Shown here piece after piece: positions 7,217-15,300 of a stretch of 64,000 nt of DNA. Where the stretch lies: positions 1 to 64,000 of the forward strand of contig JAAWJI010000020.1 in NCBI GenBank assembly GCA_022796795.1. Direction: 5' to 3'. How positions within the stretch are numbered: the stretch's first letter is position 1; every line of letters begins with the position of its first letter. This DNA comes from Lachnospiraceae bacterium (GTDB lineage Bacteria; Bacillota; Clostridia; Lachnospirales; Lachnospiraceae). The translations under genes were made by a program, and so were the position numbers. Under the pieces are notes generated by a model, which ran no database searches, was not told the DNA's origin, and worked only from the letters and a program-made list of their open reading frames with translations.

Positions 7217-7936
7217 CTATTTTTCTTTGGCTTTGCCCAAATATGCGGCCCGCACCGCCTCATCCTCCAGAAGCTCTGCGCCTGTGCCTGTCATGGTAAT
7301 GCGCCCGGTCTCCATCACATAGCCCAGATCCGCTGCCTTCAAAGCCATATTGGCGTTCTGCTCAATGAGGAGAATGGTCACGCCCTGCTTGTTGATCTCC
7401 CGGATAATGTCAAACACGCCCTTTACCACAATGGGAGCCAGGCCCAGAGAGGGCTCATCCATCATAATCAGCTGGGGCTTTGACATAAGGGCGCGGCCAA
7501 TGGCCAGCATCTGCTGCTCACCGCCGGACAAGGTTCCCGCCAGCTGCCAGCTGCGCTCCTTAAGCCTGGGAAACAGATCATAGACCCATTTCACATCCTC
7601 ATCCAGGGAATCCTTGCGCATATAAGCGCCGATCTTTAAGTTCTCCAGCACCGTCAGGTCGGAAAAGACCCGCCGGCCCTCCGGCACCAGGGTAATGCCC
7701 CGGGCCACAATCTGATCTGTGGGAAGCCCTGCGATCTCCGCGCCGTTTAACACAATGTTTCCGCTCTCCGGCTTTACCAGATTTACAATGGCCCGCAGAG
7801 TGGAGCTCTTTCCCGCTCCATTGGCCCCAATCAGGGTAACCACCTGTCCCTGGGCCACGGAAAAGCTGATATCCTTCACTGCCTTGATGCCTCCGTAGGA
7901 GACATTCAGATTTTTCACCTCTAAAATATCACTCAT
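7217..7936 (-). CDS. livF: Branched-chain amino acid ABC transporter, ATPase LivF (239 aa)
   Basis: Cytoplasmic ATPase subunit. Walker A is GANGAGKSS, the signature is LSGGEQQML and Walker B is LIMMDEPSLGLAP. The LivF pattern is clear: GITLVPEGRRVFSDLTVLENL and the C-terminal YVMETGRI. I chose the ATG at 7936 (MSDILEVKNL), 8 bp after GGAGG, rather than the in-frame GTG at 7945. It overlaps the end of livG by 8 bp. It pairs with LivG to power uptake of Leu/Ile/Val or related amino acids. Confidence 0.93.
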   Translation of the reverse strand: MSDILEVKNLNVSYGGIKAVKDISFSVAQGQVVTLIGANGAGKSSTLRAIVNLVKPESGNIVLNGAEIAGLPTDQIVARGITLVPEGRRVFSDLTVLENLKIGAYMRKDSLDEDVKWVYDLFPRLKERSWQLAGTLSGGEQQMLAIGRALMSKPQLIMMDEPSLGLAPIVVKGVFDIIREINKQGVTILLIEQNANMALKAADLGYVMETGRITMTGTGAELLEDEAVRAAYLGKAKEK

Positions 7937-8780
7937 CGTCCGCACCTCCCAGATACGCTTCGATTACCCGCGGATTGTTGCGGATCTCCTCCGGCACGCC
8001 CTCTGCAATGGGTTTTCCGAAATCCAGCACATAAATCCGGTCAGAAATTTCCATAACCAGATCCATATGATGCTCAATCATGAAAATAGTCAGTCCAAAC
8101 TCATCCCGGATCCGGCCGATAAACTGGGTCAGCTCCATGGTCTCCTGGGGATTCATGCCGGCTGCCGGCTCATCCAGCAGCAAAAGCTCCGGCTTGGTAG
8201 CCATGGCCCGGGCAATCTCCAGATGGCGCTGCTTTCCGTAGGGCAAAGAGGTAGCCAGCTCATTCCGCACATCCTCCAGCTCCATAAGCTTTAAGAGCTC
8301 CTCCGCCTCCTGCCGCATCTTTGCCTCCTCCCTGGCATTGAGCCGGAAGGTAGCCGTAAAAATATTGCTGGTGCGCAGCATATGTTTGGCAATGAGAATA
8401 TTTTCAAATACGGTCTGGCTCTTAAACAGGCGGATATTCTGGAAAGTACGGGCAATGCCAAGCTTGGTAATCTTATCCGGCGTGGGAGCCATCACATGCT
8501 GGCCTGCATATTCTCTGGCATTTTCCCCCTGATAAAGCTTTTTCATCTTTCCCTGGGGATGATTCTGGATAATTTTATGATCCTTAAAATACACCGCCCC
8601 GTTGGTGGGAGCGTACACTCCGGTGATCACGTTGAAAGCCGTGGTCTTCCCGGCGCCGTTGGGGCCGATGAGGGAAATAATCTCTCCCTTGTTGACCTCC
8701 AGATTCATATTGTCCACGGCGATAACCCCGCCGAACTGCATGGTCACATTCTCTACCTTCAGCACATGTTCCTTACTCAT
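7929..8780 (-). CDS. livG: Branched-chain amino acid ABC transporter, ATPase LivG (283 aa)
   Basis: Second ATPase of the importer. Walker A is GPNGAGKTT, Walker B LLLLDEPAAGMNP; LPYGKQRHLEIARA replaces the usual LSGGQ signature, as is typical for LivG. GIARTFQNIRLF is the LivG Q-loop block, and an insertion of about 30 residues before it is common in this family. The start at 8780 (MSKEHVLKVENV) sits 8 bp after GGAGG; the upstream extension MARGRK... lacks a ribosome binding site. It overlaps livM by 8 bp. Confidence 0.93.
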   Translation of the reverse strand: MSKEHVLKVENVTMQFGGVIAVDNMNLEVNKGEIISLIGPNGAGKTTAFNVITGVYAPTNGAVYFKDHKIIQNHPQGKMKKLYQGENAREYAGQHVMAPTPDKITKLGIARTFQNIRLFKSQTVFENILIAKHMLRTSNIFTATFRLNAREEAKMRQEAEELLKLMELEDVRNELATSLPYGKQRHLEIARAMATKPELLLLDEPAAGMNPQETMELTQFIGRIRDEFGLTIFMIEHHMDLVMEISDRIYVLDFGKPIAEGVPEEIRNNPRVIEAYLGGADDE

Positions 8781-9861
8781 GGGAGGCACCTCCCTTCGCT
8801 TCCTTCCCCTTGCCAAATTTCCGCCGGAAGAAGTTTCGGATGGCCTCCAGAGAGAATTCCTTGTCGCCCATGATTCCCCTGCGGTAGAACAGCACCATGA
8901 GCATGATGATCACCGCAAATACCACCTTGCGGAATCCAGGCCGCAGCAGAGGTACATGGAAACCTCCGATGTACAGATTCTCATTGTCCAGGAACCGCAG
9001 CCACCACTCAGAGCAGGCGATAAACAGGAAGGAGCTGATACAGCTTCCCGTAACGGAGCCAATGCCGCCGATAACCACAATGAGCAGAATCTCATAGGTC
9101 ATAGCCGACTTAAACATGGAAGCCTGAATGGAGGTCTGGTACATAGCCAGAAGCCCTCCGGAAATACCGGCAAAGAAGGAGCTGATCACAAAGGCCAGCC
9201 GCTTGTGGTGAGCCAGGTTAATGCCCATGGCCTCCGCCGCAATCTCGTCATCCCGAATAGCCTTAAAGGCCCTGCCATAGGTAGAATTAATCAAAAGCAC
9301 AATCAGCGCAATGCAGATACCCGCCACCACAAAGGGATACAGCACGGATTTAAAAGAGGGGAAATTCCGCAGCAGGTTGGAGCCGTTGGTAATGGGCCCC
9401 AGCTTATCCCACTGAAACACAGCCCGGATAATCTCTGCAAACCCCAGAGTAGCAATAGCCAGGTAATCGCTTTTCAGACGCAGCACCGGCAGACCGATGA
9501 GATAGGCAAAGATGGCTGCCGCGATCCCCCCTGCAATGAGAGCCACCGGCACAGGCAGGGCAAACTGGATGATGCCCCCGTCAAAATACTGATAGACGCT
9601 GTGCCGGGATTCCACCGGAATCGTCAAAATGGCATAAGTGTAGGCGCCCACCAGCATAAATCCAGCCTGGCCCAGGGAAAACAGGCCCGTAAAGCCATTC
9701 AGCAGATTCATGGACACAGCCACCAGCGCATAGATGGCGCCCTTCTTTAACACGGTAAAAAACATGGAACTGGACGGTATCACCTGCTCCAGCACGAAGA
9801 GCAGCAGAAGCAGCCCTCCGATCAGGCCGACGTTCCACATGGTTTTTGTCTTACTGCTCAT
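8773..9861 (-). CDS. livM: Branched-chain amino acid ABC transporter, permease LivM (362 aa)
   Basis: Integral membrane permease with about nine to ten hydrophobic helices. Typical LivM blocks: LNGFTGLFSLGQAGFMLVGAYTYA, LPVLRLKSDYLAIATLGFAEI, the ABC-docking stretch GRAFKAIRDDEIAAEAMGIN, and GGIGSVTGS. The C-terminal cytoplasmic tail is basic. It starts 14 bp after livH with AAGGAGG and overlaps livG by 8 bp. It forms the translocation pore with LivH. Confidence 0.93.
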   Translation of the reverse strand: MSSKTKTMWNVGLIGGLLLLLFVLEQVIPSSSMFFTVLKKGAIYALVAVSMNLLNGFTGLFSLGQAGFMLVGAYTYAILTIPVESRHSVYQYFDGGIIQFALPVPVALIAGGIAAAIFAYLIGLPVLRLKSDYLAIATLGFAEIIRAVFQWDKLGPITNGSNLLRNFPSFKSVLYPFVVAGICIALIVLLINSTYGRAFKAIRDDEIAAEAMGINLAHHKRLAFVISSFFAGISGGLLAMYQTSIQASMFKSAMTYEILLIVVIGGIGSVTGSCISSFLFIACSEWWLRFLDNENLYIGGFHVPLLRPGFRKVVFAVIIMLMVLFYRRGIMGDKEFSLEAIRNFFRRKFGKGKEAKGGASHE

Positions 9862-9875
9862 TTTCGAACGCCTCC

Positions 9876-10760
9876 TTATACTTTATCCGTCGCCTTTTCA
9901 CCGAAAAGACCCGTGGGCTTCACCAGCAGAATCACGATCAGCAGCGCAAAGGTAAACGCGTCGGAGAAGGTGGTCCAGCCAAGGCCCTTGATGATATTTT
10001 CACAGATTCCAATAATAAACGCCCCGATCACCGCTCCGGGAATGGAGCCGATACCGCCGAACACAGCCGCCACAAAGGCCTTCAGGCCCGGCATAGCGCC
10101 TACGGTGGGCGTCACTCCCGTGTAGTTGGTGAAAAACAGCAGGCTTCCGATGGCTGCCAGGAAGGAGCCGATAATAAAAGTGGTGCTGATCACGGAATTA
10201 ATCTTAATTCCCATAAGCTGGGAGGTCTCAAAATCCCGGGAAGCCGCCCGCATGGCCATACCGATCTTGGTGTGCTTGATCAGCAGCACAAGGCCGATTA
10301 CCAAAAGAATCGTCAGTACAGGAGTAATCACCGTCACCCGCTTGGTGGTGGCCCCAAATACCTGAATGGTGTCGCTGATCCAGGGAATAGCCGGGTACTG
10401 CTGAGAAAGTCCCCCTGTCACGTACAGGGCCAGATTCTGCAGCAAATAAGAAACGCCGATGGCAGAAATCATAATGGACATGCGGGGCGCGCTGCGCAGA
10501 GGCTTGTAAGCCACCCGCTCCACCACAAAGCCAAGAAGCACGGTCAGTACAATCATCAGGGGAATTGCCAGATAAATGGGCATAATCGTGGTAGAATACA
10601 CCATGATCAGGCCTGCAACCATAAAAATATCGCCGTGAGCAAAATTAATCAACCGCAAAATGCCATATACCATGGTATACCCAATGGCAATCAAGGCATA
10701 CTGGCCGCCCACGGAAATACCTGCCAAGAGATAAGGCAGGTTCTGTGTCATCCAATCCAT
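9876..10760 (-). CDS. livH: Branched-chain amino acid ABC transporter, permease LivH (294 aa)
   Basis: Membrane permease with about eight helices. Diagnostic blocks: GISVGGQYALIAIGYTMVYGILRLINFAHGDIF at the N-terminus, GMAMRAASRDFETSQLMGI (coupling helix) and GGIGSIPGAVIGAF. I place the start at 10760 (MDWMTQNLPYLLAG), 8 bp after GGAGG; the open frame extends about 45 codons farther, but that part is non-membrane and overlaps a palindromic element. The 222-bp gap to livK is unusually long for an operon and holds that element. Confidence 0.92.
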   Translation of the reverse strand: MDWMTQNLPYLLAGISVGGQYALIAIGYTMVYGILRLINFAHGDIFMVAGLIMVYSTTIMPIYLAIPLMIVLTVLLGFVVERVAYKPLRSAPRMSIMISAIGVSYLLQNLALYVTGGLSQQYPAIPWISDTIQVFGATTKRVTVITPVLTILLVIGLVLLIKHTKIGMAMRAASRDFETSQLMGIKINSVISTTFIIGSFLAAIGSLLFFTNYTGVTPTVGAMPGLKAFVAAVFGGIGSIPGAVIGAFIIGICENIIKGLGWTTFSDAFTFALLIVILLVKPTGLFGEKATDKV

Positions 10761-10861
10761 ATAAAACCTCCAGCTCAAAGACTCCTTCTCCATGGAGGCC
10801 CCCAGGGCTTCCATAGGAAATCCCGCAGCAGGCATTATCCGCACCGCCACGGGAGAAAACC

Positions 10862-10930
10862 CAGCAGTCCAGCTCACCCCCGCCGCAATACTCCGCATGA
10901 AAGCATAGCTGCGGTCTGGCTGAACTGCTG
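10862..10930 (-). repeat. Palindromic element between livK and livH (copy 2)
   Basis: Minus-strand CAGCAGTTCAGC (10919-10930) pairs with GCTGGACTGCTG (10862-10873), a 12-bp stem with one G-U, closing a loop of about 45 nt with further G/C-rich pairing. The 19-nt core at 10909-10927 matches 7107-7125 in the purA leader with one mismatch. In this position it could act as a processing or attenuation site that sets the ratio of binding protein to permease, or be a REP-like palindrome. Confidence 0.5.
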
Positions 10931-10982
10931 CAACAAAATCACAAATATGGTTTCCGGGTATTCCGCAACCCAGATACAGAAC

Positions 10983-12206
10983 TTAGTTTACACCCTGTAC
11001 CGTTACGAAATCCCATGCGCCGCTCTCAGTGTTCGCACACTTTACATATGCCACATCCCGAAGCGCGTCGCCGTTCTCAGAATCAAAGGCGATATCTCCG
11101 GACACTCCCTTGTAGGTTACGTTCCAAAGAGCCGCGTTTACAGCCTTGGCATCTGTGGAGCCTGCTGCCTTCAGGGCTTCCAGAGCAACGAAGTAAGCGT
11201 CATAGCCCATGGCCGTCACTGCGGAAATGGTGTCGTCTCCGCCGTTGTTTGCCTTGGCTGTGGAGTTGCCGTTGATCCACTCCTTGATGCCCTTGTCGAA
11301 CTCTTCATTTCCGCCCTCCTGATAGAAGGTGGTCACATAGATCTCCACATCCTTTCCCTTGGCTGCGTTCAGGATTACGTTGGAATCCCAGGTATCGCCT
11401 GCCATCATGGGAATTCCCAGTCCCTGAGAAGACGCCTGCTCAATGATCAGGGCCGCCGCCTCCGTGGAAACCGGTGCAAAGAATACCTCTGCCCCTGCAT
11501 TTTTTGCAGAAGTAATATAAGAAGTAAAATCGCTGTTACCCTCCTGGAAGGTCTCCTCCACAACCGTGCCGCCTAAGGACTCAAAGGCTGTCTTGAAATA
11601 ATATCCCAGACCGGTGGAATAATCGTCTCCAAGCTTAGTCAATATGTAAGCAGTCTTTGCGGAAAAATTCTCGTTGGCAAAGTTGGCCAGCACCGTGCCC
11701 TGGAAGGGATCCAGGAAACAAATACGGAAGTAATGCTTGTTGCCCTCTGTTACCTGGGGATTGGTACAGGTTACGCCGATGGCCGGGATCCCTGCATCCT
11801 TAAACACATCGGAAGCAGCGATGGAAACGCCGGAACCATAGGAACCCAGAACCACAGACACATTAGCGCCAACCAGAGAAGCAGCCGCAGACGGTCCCTT
11901 GTCATTGGAGGACTCATTGTCCACGATCTCCAGCTGAACCGTATACTCCTCGCCTCCGATCTCCACGGTGGGAGCGATCTCGTTAGCATACTGCATACCC
12001 AGCACTTCCTGCTTACCGCCGGCGCCGTTGTCGCCGGAAGCCGGCTCATAAACGCCAATCTTCACAACCTTAGCGCCATCAGCCGCTGCCGGAGCGCTGC
12101 CCGTGTCACCGCCATTGCCGCTATTGTCGCCGCCCTTGCTGCAGCCTGCCAGCATAGCGCCAACCATGACAACGGCAAGACCCAGCGATAAAATACGCTT
12201 TTTCAT
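10983..12206 (-). CDS. livK: Branched-chain amino acid ABC transporter, substrate-binding lipoprotein LivK (407 aa)
   Basis: Extracellular lipoprotein: signal peptide MKKRILSLGLAVVMVGAMLAGC with a good lipobox (LAGC), then a Gly/Ser/Asn linker. The mature part has the Periplasmic-binding-6 (Leu/Ile/Val-binding) pattern: VVKIGVYEPASGDNGAGG, SLVGANVSVVLGSYGS (ligand loop), VTCTNPQVTEGNKHYFRICF and AYILTKLGDDYSTGLGYYF. It is the first gene of livKHMGF, with a strong promoter at 12273-12301 and RBS AGGAGG. The exact ligand among branched-chain or other small amino acids cannot be told. Confidence 0.93.
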   Translation of the reverse strand: MKKRILSLGLAVVMVGAMLAGCSKGGDNSGNGGDTGSAPAAADGAKVVKIGVYEPASGDNGAGGKQEVLGMQYANEIAPTVEIGGEEYTVQLEIVDNESSNDKGPSAAASLVGANVSVVLGSYGSGVSIAASDVFKDAGIPAIGVTCTNPQVTEGNKHYFRICFLDPFQGTVLANFANENFSAKTAYILTKLGDDYSTGLGYYFKTAFESLGGTVVEETFQEGNSDFTSYITSAKNAGAEVFFAPVSTEAAALIIEQASSQGLGIPMMAGDTWDSNVILNAAKGKDVEIYVTTFYQEGGNEEFDKGIKEWINGNSTAKANNGGDDTISAVTAMGYDAYFVALEALKAAGSTDAKAVNAALWNVTYKGVSGDIAFDSENGDALRDVAYVKCANTESGAWDFVTVQGVN

Positions 12207-12272
12207 AAAAATTAAACCTCCTAAATTGTACGTCTGTCAGAGACATTTGTACACATTTTTAATACGGCTATC

Positions 12273-12301
12273 AGTATACCATGTTTGTCGGGCAATTTCA
12301 A
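12273..12301 (-). promoter_or_regulatory. Promoter of the liv operon
   Basis: TTGAAA (12296-12301) and TATACT (12273-12278) on the minus strand with a 17-bp spacer. A small dyad GTCT...AGAC (about 12230-12243) lies between start site and ribosome binding site and could be an operator. Confidence 0.7.
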
Positions 12302-12365
12302 GTTAAAATACTGGAATTCCCCTAAATTCCTGATTTCCAAAACCGCCAAAGCATGGTATCCCCCA

Positions 12366-15300
12366 TCACAGGTCAAACAACGACAGCTGATTGGATTGGG
12401 GCATATCCCCCAGGATCCCCAAATCCCCCATGAGATCCACCACATTTTTGGACAGCTTGCTGCGGATGCGAAGATCCTCCCGAGACAGAAATTCTCCGTC
12501 CCTGGCCGCCTCCTCCAGCTGATCCGCAGCCTTGTCCCCCAGTCCCTCAATGGTGCTTAAGGAGGGCATCAGCTTTCCATCCATAATCTGAAAGTGATGA
12601 GCCTTGGCCCTGTAAATATCCACCGGCAGGAATTCAAAGCCCCGGGCATACATCTCCTGCACAATGCGCATGTCCTTCATGGTCTCCTGCTCCTTTTTGG
12701 ACAAGCTGTCGCTGCGCCTCTTATAGTCCGCCATATGAAAAGCCAGCCTTTCCTTTCCCAGACACATAAGCTCATAGCTGAAGGCTGAGGCCCGGATACT
12801 GAAATAAGCCGCGTAGTAGGCCAGGGGATGATAAATCTTGCAGTAAGCAATGCGCCAGGCCATCATCACATAGGCCGCCGCGTGAGCCTTGGGGAACATG
12901 TACTTAATCAGGGTACAAGACTCAATATACCAGTCCTCCACCCCCTCCTTTTTCATGGCCTCGATCCACTCCGGTTTCAGGCCCTTGCCCTTGCGCACGC
13001 TTTCCATAATGGTAAAGGACAGGCTTGGCTCCACCCCTGTATTGATGAGATAGAGCATAATGTCATCCCGGGTACAGATGGCCGTGGAAATCGTGGCCTT
13101 TCCTTCCTTAATAAAGCGCTGGGCATTGTTGAGCCACACATCCGTGCCGTGGGAAAGACCGGAAATGCGGATCAGGTCGGAAAAGGATTTTGGCTTGGCA
13201 TCCACCACCATCTGGATTACGAAGTCCGTGCCAAACTCCGGGATTCCCAGGCATCCCAGAGGGCAGCCGTCAAGATCCGCCGGGGATACCCCCAGGGCTT
13301 CGGTGCTCATAAAGAGAGACATGACCTTCTGGTCATCCAGAGGAATGGTCTTGGCGTCCAGCCCGGTTAGATCCTCCAGCATGCGGATCATGGTGGGATC
13401 ATCATGGCCCAGAATGTCTAGCTTCAAAAGGTTGTGGTCAATGGAGTGATAGTCAAAATGGGTGGTGATGGTATCCGTAGTCATATCATTGGCCGGATGC
13501 TGCACCGGGGTAAAAGAATGAATCTCCTCCCCGTGAGGCAGCACCACAATGCCTCCCGGGTGCTGGCCTGTGGAGCGGCGCACCCCCACGCAGCCCTCCA
13601 CAATGCGTCCGATCTCGCAGCTCCGCTTGGTGATTCCCCTCTCCTCATAGTAACGCTTTACATAGCCAAAGGCCGTCTTGTCCGCCAGAGTGGCAATGGT
13701 CCCTGCCCGGAAGGTCTGTCCGGTTCCAAAGATCACCTCCGTATATTTGTGGGCCTTGCTCTGATAATCTCCGGAGAAATTCAGGTCAATGTCCGGCTCC
13801 TTGTCCCCCTTAAAGCCCAGGAAGGTCTCGAAGGGAATGTCAAAGCCCTCCTTTTTCAGGGGATTGCCGCACATCGGGCACTCCTTGTCCGGCATATCGC
13901 AGCCTGCTGCCCCCGCGTATTTCCGCACCTCCTCCGACTCAAAATCACTGTAGTGGCACTGGGGACAGTAATAGTGGGGCGGCAGGGGGTTCACCTCCGT
14001 GATTCCCGCCATGGTAGCCACAAAGGAAGACCCCACAGAGCCCCTGGACCCCACCAGATATCCGTCTTCATTAGACTTCCACACCAGCTTCTGGGCAATA
14101 ATATACATAACGGCAAAGCCATTGGAGATAATGGAGTGAAGCTCCCGCTCCAGCCGCTCCGTTACCTCCTTTGGCAATTCCTCCCCATAGACTGCGTGAG
14201 CCTTGTCATAGCAGATCTCCCGCAAAGTCTGATCGGAATTTTCGATGACCGGCGGGCACTTGTCCGGCCTCACCGGGGAAACATATTCCGCCATGTCTGC
14301 GATCCGGTTGGTGTTGGTGATTACCACCTCCTCCGCCTTGGCGCTGCCCAGATACTGAAATTCCTCCAGCATCTCCTCTGTGGTCCGGTAGTAGAGCGGA
14401 GCCTGCATATCCGCGTCCTTAAACCCTCTGCTGGTCATGATAATCCGCCGGTATACCTCATCCTCCGGATTCAGGAAATGCACGTCGCAGGTAGCCACCA
14501 CCAGCTTCCCGAAAGCCTCCCCCAGCTCCACGATCCGCCGATTCAGATTTTCCAGCTCCTCCCGGGAATTCACCGGAGATTTCTCATCCCGCAGCATAAA
14601 TTCATTGTTGCCCAGAGGCTGTATTTCCAGATAATCGTAAAAATTCACCAGGCGGGCAATCTCCTCCTCCGGGGCAGAGCGCACCAGAGCCTGATACAGC
14701 TCCCCGGCCTCGCAGGCAGAGCCCAGCAGCAGCCCCTCCCGATACTGGGCAAAGACGCTCTTGGGAATCCGGGGCCGCTTGGCGTAATACTTCAGATGCG
14801 ACCAGGAAATCATACGATACAGGTTTACCCGGCCGATCTCATTGAGAGCCAGAATAATGGCATGATGGGTGGGAAGCTTCTTTATGGCATCCTCGTCCAA
14901 TACGCCCAGGGCATTGACCTGATCCAGATCCTCCGCTCCCCGTTCTTTTAGCATTTTCAGGAATTCCTGAAAAATCCGGGCCGTACAGGCCGCGTCGTCT
15001 ACTGCCCGGTGATGATTTTCCAGGGAAATTCCCAGAGTCTTTGCCACTGTATCCAGCTTAAACCGGCTTAGCTGGGGCAAGAGCACCCGGGCCAGACCCA
15101 CCGTATCCACAGCCGTAAACCCATAGGAAAGCCCCAGCCTCAGGCAGTTATTCTCAATAAAGCTGGTGTCAAAGCCTGCATTGTGGGCCACCAGCACGCT
15201 TCCCTCACAAAATTCCAGGAAGGAAGGGAGGATATCTTCAATCAGAGGCGCATCCAACACCATGGAATCATCAATGCCAGTCAGCTCCTCGATCTCATAG

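Noticed and set aside
10761..10898. N-terminal extension of livH
   Set aside because: The extra 46 codons precede the natural RBS and membrane start and overlap the palindromic element.
9846..11576. 576-codon open frame on the plus strand
   Set aside because: Antisense to livH and livK; no recognisable domain and His/Asn/Gly-rich composition typical of shadows of membrane genes.
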